A stretch of DNA of 56,220 nucleotides from Candidatus Nanopelagicaceae bacterium. Lineage in GTDB: Bacteria; Actinomycetota; Actinomycetes; Nanopelagicales; Nanopelagicaceae. Each line of letters begins with the position of its first letter. Within the stretch, counting starts at the first letter, position 1. The DNA lies in assembly GCA_018883365.1 (NCBI GenBank), contig VEQF01000006.1:1-56220 (forward strand). The letters are read 5' to 3'. The position numbers and the translations under genes were made by a program. This document shows positions 26,190-34,367 of the stretch, piece after piece. Under the pieces are notes generated by a model. That model had not been told where the DNA came from. It did not search any database and worked only from the letters and a program-made list of their open reading frames with translations.

Positions 26190-27052
26190 TATTTATCGCG
26201 CATCTTGCGTAGAGCCGCCACTTCTTTTCCATGCTCTGGCTCTTCACCTGGAGTTTCCAGAATCAAAGGGGCGTTAGCAACTGCGGGATGTGCCATTAAC
26301 TCGGCAAATGGCTTGATTCCGAGCTCTCCTTCGCCCAGGTTTTGATGGCGATCTTTAAGTGAACCCAAAACATCCATGGAATCATTGGCATGAATAAGTT
26401 GGATTCGCTCTTTTCCTGCGACTTCAACTAAAAGGTCAATAGTTTTGGCCATTCCACCTTTAGTTTTTATGTCATGCCCGGCTGCAAATACATGGCAGGT
26501 GTCTAAGCAAACACCAACTTTTGGATGCCACTCTAAAGCTTCAAAGTACTTAGTTAGATCATCAAGCTTCTTCACTAATGACTGACCTTGACCAGCCGTC
26601 GGCTCTAGCAATAACCAAGGATCCTGATCATCAAGTTTTTCCAGGATTGGCATCATTCCATCATGAATTTGTTTCCATGCCTGCTTTACGTGAGCTTCAT
26701 CTACGGCAGACCCGGTATGGATGACAACACCTAGTGCACCGATCTCTCGTCCCCGCTTTAAAGAGTAAGAAGTGGAGGCCAATGAGTTCTTGTAAGTCGC
26801 TTCGGTAGGGGAGCCGAGATTAATCAAAAATGGTGCGTGCACATAGGTTTCGATATCAAGCTCTTGAGTTTTGGCTACAAAGGCTTCATCTGCAACTGGG
26901 TTTGACTCTGGCATCGCCCAAGTTCGCGGACTTGAGGCGAAAACCTGAATCGCTTCAGCTTTGATGGTTTGCGCATACTGAATAGAGCGCTTGGCCATAC
27001 CACCTGTAGTTGGGACATGAGCACCGATGCGAGGTTTTCTGGGTGATGGCAT
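26189..27052 (-). CDS. nfo: Endonuclease IV (AP endonuclease)
   Basis: Zn-dependent AP endonuclease for base-excision repair, TIM-barrel fold. Zn ligands can be placed in VHAPFLINLGS, VIHTGSAV, LLLEPTAGQG, VGVCLDTCHVFAAGHD, LIHANDSMD, KDRHQNLGEGELG and ILETPG. 287 aa, full length. Only 4 bp separate it from the kinase gene upstream, yet a TAGGGT hexamer overlapping that gene's stop codon ends 6 nt before the nfo ATG, so it may have its own leaderless promoter. Confidence 0.94.
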   Translation of the reverse strand: MPSPRKPRIGAHVPTTGGMAKRSIQYAQTIKAEAIQVFASSPRTWAMPESNPVADEAFVAKTQELDIETYVHAPFLINLGSPTEATYKNSLASTSYSLKRGREIGALGVVIHTGSAVDEAHVKQAWKQIHDGMMPILEKLDDQDPWLLLEPTAGQGQSLVKKLDDLTKYFEALEWHPKVGVCLDTCHVFAAGHDIKTKGGMAKTIDLLVEVAGKERIQLIHANDSMDVLGSLKDRHQNLGEGELGIKPFAELMAHPAVANAPLILETPGEEPEHGKEVAALRKMRDK

Positions 27053-27056
27053 CGCG

Positions 27057-28985
27057 TTACCCTACAGTGATAGTCACGTTTGAGCCACGTTTAACTTTGG
27101 TTCCAACCTTTGGCGAGACATTAGTTACCACTTTATTCTTCTTATTTCCGACCTTTTTCACGGTAACTTTTAGATCTAGGTCCTTTAGAGTAGCAATCGC
27201 CTTCTCCTCTGAAACAGAGAAAATATTAGGAATGAATACAAATTCTGAACCCTTGGAAACTAACAAGGTAACGGTGCTGCCCTTATCTGCCTCTCCGGCA
27301 GCAGGGGATTGGCTAATGACAGCACCTACTGGAAGGTCTTCGCTAAATACATATTTAGTTTCAACTTCAAATCCGGCTTCAGTCAACTCATTTAGAGCTT
27401 GTTCGCCACTCTTTCCTTTGTAACTAGAAATGCCAACTTGCTCAATACCTTTTGAAATAAAAATATTTACTTGACTATCTCGCTTTATTTTCTCTCCAGC
27501 GGCGGGAGCTGAGCGCATAATGAAATTCTTAGGAAACTCGGTCGAGAACTCTTCAATAACCTCTCCAACTACCAGCTTGTTATCTTTTAGTAGTGATTCC
27601 GCAACATCAAGTTTCAAACCTTGTAAATTGGGTACTGCATATCGCTCTTTGCCTCGCGAGATTGTTACTGAAACTGTGCCATCTGGCTCTGATCTGCCTC
27701 CGCCGGCTGGATCTGAAGAAATAACTTTGCCTTCTGGAATATCCTCGCTGAACTCTTCTCGAGCGATATCCAGATTTAAACCTAAATCCTTCAGCTGTGA
27801 TTTAGCTTGCTGAAGAGTTAGCCCGGCTAATGAGGGAACAACTACTTTGGATCCTGGCCCGATACCTACATACCAAGTGAGAGCCGCTAGTAATAGAGCG
27901 AGGCCAGCTGCAATTCTGCGATTTCGCTGCACTCGAGGCGATAACTTTTTCTTGCTAGTAGAGCTGGTCTTCTCTTTTTTCGCCACGGCTTCCTCGTTTC
28001 TCTCCGATTTGTTATCGGTAAGTGAAAACTTGTTCTTCTTTTCTTTTGTTGTCGATTTGATAGGAATAGGAGGTAAATCCAGCTCCAGACTTAGTTGGCG
28101 CCGTTTTGGATCGAGCCTTTCGGAGAGAGCTCGCAATAGCTCTTGAAACTCGCCGGCATCTTTTGGTCTCTTGTCTGGATCAATGTTTGTAGCACGAAGT
28201 ACTAGCTCATCCACTTCCTTTGAGATGCTTGATTTCAAAGTTGAAGGAGCGGGAACTCGATCATTCACGTGACGAATCGCAACTTGTACTGGATCTTCTC
28301 CCTGATAAGGCTTTTGCCCGGTTAAGACCTCAAATAAAACAATTCCAAGTGAATAGACATCACTTCTGGGGTCTGAGATTCCACGTTGCACCTGTTCAGG
28401 AGATAGGTAAGAAACGCTGCCTAAGATCACACTCGACTCAGCGGTCATGGTGCTGCCGAGTAATGCTCCTCTGGCTAAACCAAAGTCGGCAATTTTTATT
28501 CGGCCTTCTTTAGAAACCAAAATATTTTCTGGTTTTATATCACGATGAACGATTCCAAGTTTGTGCGCGGCAGCAAGTGCGCTAGCAACTGGAGTTATGA
28601 TTTGTAGCGCTCTCTCAACTGAGAGCGAGCCCTGTTCATGTAAGTAGTCCCGTAGAGTGGAGCCTTCTACTAACTCCATTACGATAAATACACAAGGAAC
28701 TCCACCTTGATTCCAACCCTGATCTAGAACTGCAACGATATTTGGGTGGGAGAGAGATGCAGCGGCTTTGGCTTCTCTGATGAATCTAGAGACAAACTGT
28801 TCATCCTGCGCCAAGTGTGGATGCATAACCTTGACCGCAACTTGACGATCAAGACGAAGATCTAGCGCAGCGTAAATCGTGGCCATGCCACCTGAAGCGA
28901 CTATTCGGGTGAGCTGGTATCGACCATCGATAGTTTCTCCCGATAAGTCAGACACGTCCGGAATTTTAGATGAAACTCTTCCCAT
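27057..28985 (-). CDS. Membrane Ser/Thr protein kinase with four PASTA domains
   Basis: Eukaryotic-like kinase sensing cell-wall material. The kinase domain (residues ~20-285) has the Gly-rich loop VASGGMATIYAA, the VAIK-type Lys in VAVKVMHPH, catalytic HRDIKPENIL and DFGLARG. A charged juxtamembrane segment precedes one transmembrane helix (AAGLALLLAALTWYVG, about 365-380). Four extracellular PASTA repeats follow to the end (VVPSLAGLTLQQA, AVPNLQGLKLDVA, QVGISSYKGKSGEQA, FIPNIFSVSEEKA). 642 aa from ATG 28985; TTG 28988 precedes it. The start overlaps the end of the P-loop kinase gene by 20 bp. It is PknB-like; whether it is the only PASTA kinase of the genome cannot be told. Confidence 0.93.
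   Translation of the reverse strand: MGRVSSKIPDVSDLSGETIDGRYQLTRIVASGGMATIYAALDLRLDRQVAVKVMHPHLAQDEQFVSRFIREAKAAASLSHPNIVAVLDQGWNQGGVPCVFIVMELVEGSTLRDYLHEQGSLSVERALQIITPVASALAAAHKLGIVHRDIKPENILVSKEGRIKIADFGLARGALLGSTMTAESSVILGSVSYLSPEQVQRGISDPRSDVYSLGIVLFEVLTGQKPYQGEDPVQVAIRHVNDRVPAPSTLKSSISKEVDELVLRATNIDPDKRPKDAGEFQELLRALSERLDPKRRQLSLELDLPPIPIKSTTKEKKNKFSLTDNKSERNEEAVAKKEKTSSTSKKKLSPRVQRNRRIAAGLALLLAALTWYVGIGPGSKVVVPSLAGLTLQQAKSQLKDLGLNLDIAREEFSEDIPEGKVISSDPAGGGRSEPDGTVSVTISRGKERYAVPNLQGLKLDVAESLLKDNKLVVGEVIEEFSTEFPKNFIMRSAPAAGEKIKRDSQVNIFISKGIEQVGISSYKGKSGEQALNELTEAGFEVETKYVFSEDLPVGAVISQSPAAGEADKGSTVTLLVSKGSEFVFIPNIFSVSEEKAIATLKDLDLKVTVKKVGNKKNKVVTNVSPKVGTKVKRGSNVTITVG
27059..27064 (-). promoter_or_regulatory. 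Putative -10 element of nfo (leaderless, overlaps upstream stop codon)
   Basis: Minus-strand TAGGGT, then 6 nt (AACGCG), then ATG 27052. The hexamer adjoins the TAA stop of the PASTA kinase gene. Confidence 0.5.
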
Positions 28986-29538
28986 CAATGCGAATAGTGG
29001 CGCAATCTCGGGTGTTTTCTTGCTTAAAGTGCTCTGATTCCCGCATTTGCCAGATTCGCATGTGATTCTCTATGTAATCACCATCACGACGTAATACTCG
29101 ATTCAAGCCAACTTCAGATTCGATATCAATCCAAATGAGTTGATCAAGGTATTTGCGAACCGCCTTTTGTCCGGATCCAACCCCTTCAAGTATCAAGATT
29201 TCCGGATGTGGATGCCGCTCTAGTTCCCCATACCTTCCTGCGAGCCAGTCGTACTTGCGATATTCATAAGCTTTTCCTTCGCTTACGGGTTTTGCAATTC
29301 CGCTCTCAAGAATACGGGTTAAATTGGGGGTCAAGGCGTTTTCCCAACCGTCATAAAGGTCATCCATATGAATAACATGAATAACTTTGTTGGGGTAACT
29401 CGCTTCAAGCTTTCGCGCCAGAGTAGTCTTTCCAGCTCCTGCAGGTCCATCAATTGCAATTATCTGAGCCTGTTTACTTCTTCGCTCACCAACTTCAATT
29501 GCCTTTATAACATCTTGAAGTGAAATTGAATGTTTCAT
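28966..29538 (-). CDS. Uridine-kinase-like P-loop kinase, candidate thiamine-salvage kinase
   Basis: 190-aa P-loop kinase with Walker A AIDGPAGAGKTTLARKLE (about residues 28-45), a HMDDLYDGWEN acid loop typical of uridine-kinase-like enzymes, and EGVGSGQ. No established function is recognised. Start at ATG 29538: its ATGA overlaps the pnuT stop, so it is translationally coupled to the transporter under a TPP riboswitch. In other bacteria pnuT is paired with thiamine pyrophosphokinase, so by position this protein is a candidate to phosphorylate imported thiamine or a precursor. That function is inferred from context only; a nucleoside kinase remains possible. Confidence 0.8.
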   Translation of the reverse strand: MKHSISLQDVIKAIEVGERRSKQAQIIAIDGPAGAGKTTLARKLEASYPNKVIHVIHMDDLYDGWENALTPNLTRILESGIAKPVSEGKAYEYRKYDWLAGRYGELERHPHPEILILEGVGSGQKAVRKYLDQLIWIDIESEVGLNRVLRRDGDYIENHMRIWQMRESEHFKQENTRDCATIRIDGKSFI

Positions 29539-30116
29539 GCTCTCTGGCTTGATTGAAGTTTTCGCCAACTAAACCAGCCGAAAATGGCAATCGCAGTTAG
29601 AGCTGCATACAGAACCGCAGTAAACCAATACTCTTGATTTGCGTAGTGGTAAGTTCCAAATGCATCAATCACAATCCACAAAATCCAGGTTTCGTGTCTT
29701 TGCAAAACCATAACAATCTGCGCAATAGTGCTGGAAACTAACAAGAAGGAATCTGGTTTTGAAGCAGCAGCTCCAATATCGGCTAATGCAGGTGCACTAA
29801 TCAACCAAATTCCAATTAGAGCTAGGAGCCAAAGCAATCTTTCTTTATTGGACATATAACGAGGCTGTGCACCTTTAGCGCTCCAACCAAACCAACCCCA
29901 AACTGCCGCCGCAATAAACACAATCTGCAATATCGCACTAGCGAAGAGATCCACCTGATAGAAGAAAGCTCCGTACAAAGCGCTGCTTAGAAACCACCAG
30001 GGCCAGGCAATCCTCTTGCCCAAGGCGCCGAGAATTACAGCGATAAAAGAGGCGATTACCGATGCAAACTCCAGATAAGAAACTTCATATCCCCAGGCGG
30101 TGAAAAATGTAGACAT
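29535..30116 (-). CDS. pnuT: PnuC-family vitamin transporter, probably thiamine-specific (PnuT)
   Basis: Membrane facilitator, 193 aa with about seven helices. The PnuC family takes up unphosphorylated B-vitamin-like substrates (nicotinamide riboside, riboflavin or thiamine). WPWWFLSSALYGAFF and WGWFGW, followed later by ETWILWIVIDAFGTYHY, are family-typical aromatic stretches. ATG 30116 is chosen because GGGAG lies about 7 nt upstream; the longer open frame would run into the riboswitch. The TPP riboswitch immediately upstream makes thiamine the likely substrate. Confidence 0.92.
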   Translation of the reverse strand: MSTFFTAWGYEVSYLEFASVIASFIAVILGALGKRIAWPWWFLSSALYGAFFYQVDLFASAILQIVFIAAAVWGWFGWSAKGAQPRYMSNKERLLWLLALIGIWLISAPALADIGAAASKPDSFLLVSSTIAQIVMVLQRHETWILWIVIDAFGTYHYANQEYWFTAVLYAALTAIAIFGWFSWRKLQSSQRA

Positions 30117-30121
30117 TACTA

Positions 30122-30200
30122 ACTCCCTTCCAATTCGCATTACCGAACTGGTCCAACGGTCGACCTCGCGGTCCTCTCAGCCAACTTTTGGCTCCCGAAT
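30122..30200 (-). ncRNA. TPP riboswitch (THI element) controlling pnuT
   Basis: Minus-strand leader of pnuT. It contains the conserved core in order: CGGGAGCC, a P2 stem GCC/GGC, CTGAGAGG (30180-30173), a P3 stem GACC-GCGA-GGTC, then GACCGTTGGACC, the P5 hairpin GTTCG/CGAAT closing on GGTAATGC (30143-30136), and GGAAGGGAG at the 3' end. The terminal GGGAG is also the ribosome binding site of pnuT, 7 nt before the ATG. This implies translational control: TPP binding would hide the site. The exact P1 pairing was not resolved. Confidence 0.92.
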
Positions 30201-30211
30201 AGACGAGAGAT

Positions 30212-30218
30212 TAACATA
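30212..30218. promoter_or_regulatory. Shared -10 region for crtYc (plus) and pnuT (minus)
   Basis: TAACATA contains TAACAT on the plus strand, ending 5 nt before the crtYc GTG start, and TATGTT on the minus strand, ending about 13 nt before the first conserved base block of the TPP riboswitch. Opposed starts would be about 18 bp apart. No good -35 is evident on either side. Confidence 0.55.
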
Positions 30219-30222
30219 AGCC

Positions 30223-30555
30223 GTGCTCAAGTTCAGTTACTTCGCCATGTTGACCTTTACTGTTGTGGGTTCATTCTGGCTGGAAGTTATCTTCAAAGTA
30301 GGGGTGCTTCGTCGTTTTAAACGAGCGCTTCTGAGCATAATTCCAACTGCAACTGTTTTCTTAATTTGGGATTACTACGCGGTGCATTCCGGTCATTGGT
30401 TTTTCGACAAAGAACAAGTTGTCGGAATTTATGGACCTTCCGGGATTCCATTGGAGGAGTTTCTGTTTTTTCTAGTTGTGCCACTTGCGGCTCTGATGAC
30501 TATCGAAGCGGTGCGGGCGGTAAACAACCACTGGTCCTTTGGAGATGAAACATGA
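30223..30555 (+). CDS. crtYc: Lycopene cyclase subunit (CrtYc-type)
   Basis: 110-aa membrane protein, one half of the heterodimeric actinobacterial/archaeal lycopene beta-cyclase. About three helices; the conserved FDKEQVVGIYGPSGIPLEEF stretch (about residues 61-80) carries the PxE(E/D) motif. GTG 30223 is the start and seems leaderless. Its stop overlaps the crtYd ATG (ATGA), so the two subunits are made together. C50 cyclase subunits (CrtYe) look similar, but no C50 elongase gene is near. Confidence 0.9.
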   Translation: MLKFSYFAMLTFTVVGSFWLEVIFKVGVLRRFKRALLSIIPTATVFLIWDYYAVHSGHWFFDKEQVVGIYGPSGIPLEEFLFFLVVPLAALMTIEAVRAVNNHWSFGDET

Positions 30556-30857
30556 CCTACACTCAATTAGTTTTGTTGGCCATCCCTACTGTGGTTTTGT
30601 TTGATTTGTTTATCACCAAATCTCGGATCTTGACCCGGAAAAGTTTTTGGAGTGCTTATGCAATCCTGCTTTTTTTCCAATTGATTACTAATTGGTGGTT
30701 AACATCCCGCGGAATTCTTACCTACGATGAAGATGTAATTACTGGAATCAGAATCGCCGCAGCTCCCGCAGAAGATCTACTTTTTGGATTTTCGATGCTA
30801 GTTATGACAATCTCTTTATGGATGTACTGGGGACGAAAAGGCGTGCAGAAGCACTAA
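30552..30857 (+). CDS. crtYd: Lycopene cyclase subunit (CrtYd-type)
   Basis: 101-aa membrane protein, partner of the preceding subunit. Three helices with the conserved ITGIRIAAAPAEDLLFGFSM stretch (about residues 65-84, PAED motif). Starts within the crtYc stop codon. It ends 3 bp before the stop of the convergent crtB, so the cyclase genes are transcribed towards the crtEIB operon from the shared pnuT promoter region. Confidence 0.9.
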   Translation: MTYTQLVLLAIPTVVLFDLFITKSRILTRKSFWSAYAILLFFQLITNWWLTSRGILTYDEDVITGIRIAAAPAEDLLFGFSMLVMTISLWMYWGRKGVQKH

Positions 30858-30860
30858 CAA

Positions 30861-31769
30861 CTATCGCGCTTGCACCGCTTGTAGCCAAGCAGGAAAAGCA
30901 GTTTTAGCGCGGCGCCAATTAGAAGTCTTGGCTCTTTTGTTAAATACGTCGTAATCAATTTTCTCAACCTCATCGACGATTCCACAATAAAGTTCACTTG
31001 CCGCCTTGATGCAGGGGCGAGAATCGGCTGACAACATCAAAATGCCTTCATCAGCTTGCTTTTGCAGCTCTCGCACCCTAGCAATCTGAAATTTCAAAGC
31101 TTCAATAATCTGCGGTGTTATTTGACGAGCTTCCAACATCTTTCTAGAAACCCCAAACTTTTGCAGCTCCGCCAGAGGGAGATAAACCCTTCCTCGCTCT
31201 AAATCCTCGCCGACATCTCGAATGAAGTTCGCTAATTGAAAGGAGATTCCAAGCTTTTCTGCCAATGGCAGAGCAGCCTCTTTTTTACCCTCCAATGCGC
31301 CCAGTACATGAACCATTTGCAGTCCGATAACGGCTGCAGATCCATAGACGTACTCCATAAGATCTTCATAGCTTTGGTACTCAGTAACAGTTAAGTCCAT
31401 CGCCATTGAATGCAAAAACGCTTCAAAGTAAGCAATTGGAATCTCAAAGCGTTGAACGGTATCCACCAAAGCCCGACCCACGTGATCAGAACTTCTTCCA
31501 TTAGAGATGTCCTGCAACATCTGATCACTCCAGCGCCTTAGTGCATCAGATTTTTCTTGTGGAGTAAGGGTGGACTGTAAATCATCAACAATTTCATCAG
31601 CGTATCGAGCAAAGCCGTAAAGCGCATGAACATGTGGTCGCTTAGCTTTTGGGAGCAGGAGAGTAGCTAGGTAATAAGTTTTTCCATGCAAAGAGTTCAA
31701 TCTTTTGCATTCAATATAAGACTCACGTAATAAATGATCTGAAATTCCAGCGGCGTCTAATTCATTCAT
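30861..31769 (-). CDS. crtB: Phytoene synthase
   Basis: Condenses two GGPP molecules to phytoene. The two Asp-rich Mg-binding sites are YGFARYADEIVDD (about residues 51-63) and LANFIRDVGEDLERGRVYLP. 302 aa, full length. It begins 18 nt after crtI on the same strand; third gene of crtE-crtI-crtB. Confidence 0.95.
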   Translation of the reverse strand: MNELDAAGISDHLLRESYIECKRLNSLHGKTYYLATLLLPKAKRPHVHALYGFARYADEIVDDLQSTLTPQEKSDALRRWSDQMLQDISNGRSSDHVGRALVDTVQRFEIPIAYFEAFLHSMAMDLTVTEYQSYEDLMEYVYGSAAVIGLQMVHVLGALEGKKEAALPLAEKLGISFQLANFIRDVGEDLERGRVYLPLAELQKFGVSRKMLEARQITPQIIEALKFQIARVRELQKQADEGILMLSADSRPCIKAASELYCGIVDEVEKIDYDVFNKRAKTSNWRRAKTAFPAWLQAVQAR

Positions 31770-31787
31770 AAGAATTTTAAAAACCGT

Positions 31788-33269
31788 TTACTTAACCGGT
31801 CCAACAATTCTTTCTGCTGCCAAGCGACCGGAAATTAATACCATTGGTACTCCAACACCAGGTTGGGTTCCACTTCCCGTGAAAACAACATTTTCAAAAC
31901 CTTTTGCCATATTGCGGGGACGGAACGGTCCGGTTTGAAAGAAGGTATGCGCACTTGCAAACGGCGCTCCTCGCTCTAATCCCATCTGCTCCCATTCCAA
32001 TGGAGTTGTCACATGCTCAACCTCAATTGAGTCGGCAAAACCGTGGTAACCACGTTCCTCCATTGTCGCCAACATCTGATCGCGATACTTGGACTTCATT
32101 TTCTTCCAATCGATATCGGCATCAAGATTTGGAGTAGGGAAGAGAATGTAATAACTGTGTTTTCCTGCCGGCGCAAGACTTGGATCATCCTTGGAAGGAA
32201 CTGTTACTAGCAAGCTTGGATCGCTCATCAAAGTTTTCTTCTTGATTAGTTCATCAAAAACGCCATCCCAAGATTCGCCGAAATGAATATTGTGATGAGC
32301 CAGATGGTCATAACTCTTATTTGAACCCGCAAGAATGGTGACGCAAGAAGGGGAGTAGTTCAGACGTTTTACCGACCAAGGGTTTTTGCCAAGGAGATCC
32401 CGCCAAGCAACTGGTAGATCCGGATTCAGCACCAGCGCATCACAGGCAATACGTTCGCCGCTGGTGGTAATAACGGCGGTAGCCCGCGAATTGTTGCGCT
32501 CAATTTTCTCGACCGTTGTGTTGTATTTGATTGTTACACCATGTTTTTGTGCAGCTGCTGCCAATGCTCGAGGTACTGCGTGCATGCCACCTTTAGGAAA
32601 GAAAACTCCGTTTACTGAATCCATGTAGGCAATAACGGCATAGATGGCTAATGCCTGTTGCGGTGAGACCCCGGCGTACATAGCTTGGAAGGAGTAAACC
32701 TTTTGAGTTCTAGGATCTTTTAGAAATTGGGAAACTTTTGGCGCGAGTCTTCTGAATCCACCCAAAGCAATTAGTCGGGCTAAATTGGGTGTCAGCAAAT
32801 TGAATGGAGTATCGATATTTTTATCTATGAAGTCATTCATCTCATAGCGGTACAACTTTGTTACAAAATCCACGTACCTTCTATATCCAGCAGCTTCATC
32901 ACTACCGATAACCTTTTCAATCTCAGCCTCCATGGCTGCAGTATTAGCATGAACATCTAGCTGCGAACCATCATGATAAAAAGCTCGATACAGAGGTTGA
33001 AGCGGCATTAACTCCAGCGAGTCCTCAAGCTTTTCGCCAACGCAGGCTAAGGCATCGGAAATTAGATCCGGCATCGTTAAAACAGTAGGTCCAGTATCGA
33101 AGGCGTAACCTGATTTGTTGAGTAAGCCATTTCTACCGCCGGGAAAGGACTCGCGTTCAATAATGGTTACCTGTCGACCTGCACCTGCTAATCGCAATGC
33201 GGTGCTCAACCCAGCCAGACCTGCTCCGACCACAACTACGTGATCGCTTTTACCTTTTATGGTGCGCAT
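31788..33269 (-). CDS. crtI: Phytoene desaturase
   Basis: CrtI-type FAD enzyme turning phytoene into lycopene. N-terminal Rossmann fold VVVVGAGLAGLSTALRLAGAG, GGRNGLLNKSGYAFDTGPTV, and the C-terminal carotenoid-oxidoreductase signature TGSGTQPGVGVPMVLISGRL. 493 aa. Its ATG abuts the crtE stop without a gap, so the operon is coupled. A second, divergent CrtI-like gene lies at 35802. Confidence 0.94.
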   Translation of the reverse strand: MRTIKGKSDHVVVVGAGLAGLSTALRLAGAGRQVTIIERESFPGGRNGLLNKSGYAFDTGPTVLTMPDLISDALACVGEKLEDSLELMPLQPLYRAFYHDGSQLDVHANTAAMEAEIEKVIGSDEAAGYRRYVDFVTKLYRYEMNDFIDKNIDTPFNLLTPNLARLIALGGFRRLAPKVSQFLKDPRTQKVYSFQAMYAGVSPQQALAIYAVIAYMDSVNGVFFPKGGMHAVPRALAAAAQKHGVTIKYNTTVEKIERNNSRATAVITTSGERIACDALVLNPDLPVAWRDLLGKNPWSVKRLNYSPSCVTILAGSNKSYDHLAHHNIHFGESWDGVFDELIKKKTLMSDPSLLVTVPSKDDPSLAPAGKHSYYILFPTPNLDADIDWKKMKSKYRDQMLATMEERGYHGFADSIEVEHVTTPLEWEQMGLERGAPFASAHTFFQTGPFRPRNMAKGFENVVFTGSGTQPGVGVPMVLISGRLAAERIVGPVK

Positions 33270-34343
33270 TTATAAGCTCCGTTGGGTTGCAATGATGGCC
33301 ATCTGCTCTAGCGCTTCGGCGACATTGGTAGCAATAGTGGTGCCACCAGAGGGCTCTCGCAACACAGAAATAGCCCGTTCGGTTAGCTCTGTGATGAGTT
33401 TCTCAACCTCTGCTTTAGCGCCACTGCTTTCAATAATCTGCTGCAAATTCTTAATCTCAGAGTCGCTGATGGCTGGGTTTCCAAGTGATTTCTCGAGTAG
33501 TTGACGCGAATCTGCATCAACTCGCTCCATTGTCATGGCAATAAGAACTGTTCGCTTTCCCTCTCTTAAATCATCACCTGCCGGCTTTCCAGTTACCGCT
33601 GGATCACCAAAGACACCCAAAACATCATCACGTAGCTGAAAAGCTTCCCCAAGCGGAAGTCCATAGGCGGAAAATGTTGGAAGAAGTTGAAAGTTGCCAG
33701 CTAGTGCAGCGCCAAAGTGAAGCGGTCTTTCAATCGAGTATTTTCCAGATTTAAATCTAGCGACCTTCATGGAGCGCTCAACGCTAGTAGTTGCAAGTGC
33801 ACCTTCTAGAACATCTAAATACTGACCTGCCATTAGTTCATCACGCATTTCGCAAAACACATCTTGGCAATTTAAAAATTCATCCTGCGAGATTCCAGAT
33901 GAGTGCAGCATGCGATCTGCCCAAACCAGGGCTAGGTCTCCTAAAAGGATTGCTGAGGCATGTCCGAATTTTTCCGCATCGCCGCGCAAGCCTTGCGTTT
34001 GATGCATGCTTTCAAATCTTCTATGGATTGCTGGTTTGTTTCTTCTAGTATCTGAGCCATCCATAACATCATCATGAATCAAGGCACAAACATGAACCAG
34101 CTCTAAAGCGGTACATGCACGCAAAATCTCTGATTTTGGTCTATTGCCTCCCGCTAAATATCCGAGATTGGCGAATATCGGCCGGAATCTTTTACCGCCA
34201 TCATTTATGAATTCATGCAATGCATTAGCCACAGGGCTCAACTCGGAACCAATTTCAACCAGACTCTTGCTCCGCGTAGAAGTGAAATCGGCCAACGCCT
34301 GGTTGATTTGATGGCGCAGGTCAGAAAGATCCAAAGAATTCAC
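33270..34343 (-). CDS. crtE: Geranylgeranyl diphosphate synthase
   Basis: Trans-isoprenyl diphosphate synthase, 357 aa. First Asp-rich motif in ALIHDDVMDGSDTRR (about residues 89-103), second in FQLRDDVLGVFGDP. GTG 34343 is the start, with TACCGT ending 6 nt upstream (leaderless). First gene of the crtE-crtI-crtB operon, divergent from metF across 24 bp. Actinobacterial enzymes of this clade make GGPP; product length is inferred from the carotenoid context. Confidence 0.93.
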   Translation of the reverse strand: MNSLDLSDLRHQINQALADFTSTRSKSLVEIGSELSPVANALHEFINDGGKRFRPIFANLGYLAGGNRPKSEILRACTALELVHVCALIHDDVMDGSDTRRNKPAIHRRFESMHQTQGLRGDAEKFGHASAILLGDLALVWADRMLHSSGISQDEFLNCQDVFCEMRDELMAGQYLDVLEGALATTSVERSMKVARFKSGKYSIERPLHFGAALAGNFQLLPTFSAYGLPLGEAFQLRDDVLGVFGDPAVTGKPAGDDLREGKRTVLIAMTMERVDADSRQLLEKSLGNPAISDSEIKNLQQIIESSGAKAEVEKLITELTERAISVLREPSGGTTIATNVAEALEQMAIIATQRSL

Positions 34344-34349
34344 GGCGCA

Positions 34350-34359
34350 ACGGTACCCT
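34350..34359. promoter_or_regulatory. Shared bidirectional -10 element of crtE and metF
   Basis: ACGGTACCCT lies within the 24-bp start-to-start gap. Plus-strand TACCCT (34354-34359) ends 8 nt before the metF ATG; minus-strand TACCGT (34355-34350) ends 6 nt before the crtE GTG. They share the central TA, the same layout as at glgM/glgC. Confidence 0.6.
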
Positions 34360-34367
34360 CCCGCTAT

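Noticed and set aside
34215-34367. N-terminal extension of metF across the crtE gene
   Set aside because: The extension is antisense to crtE, and MTHFR proteins begin next to the FSVEFFPPK stretch, at ATG 34368.
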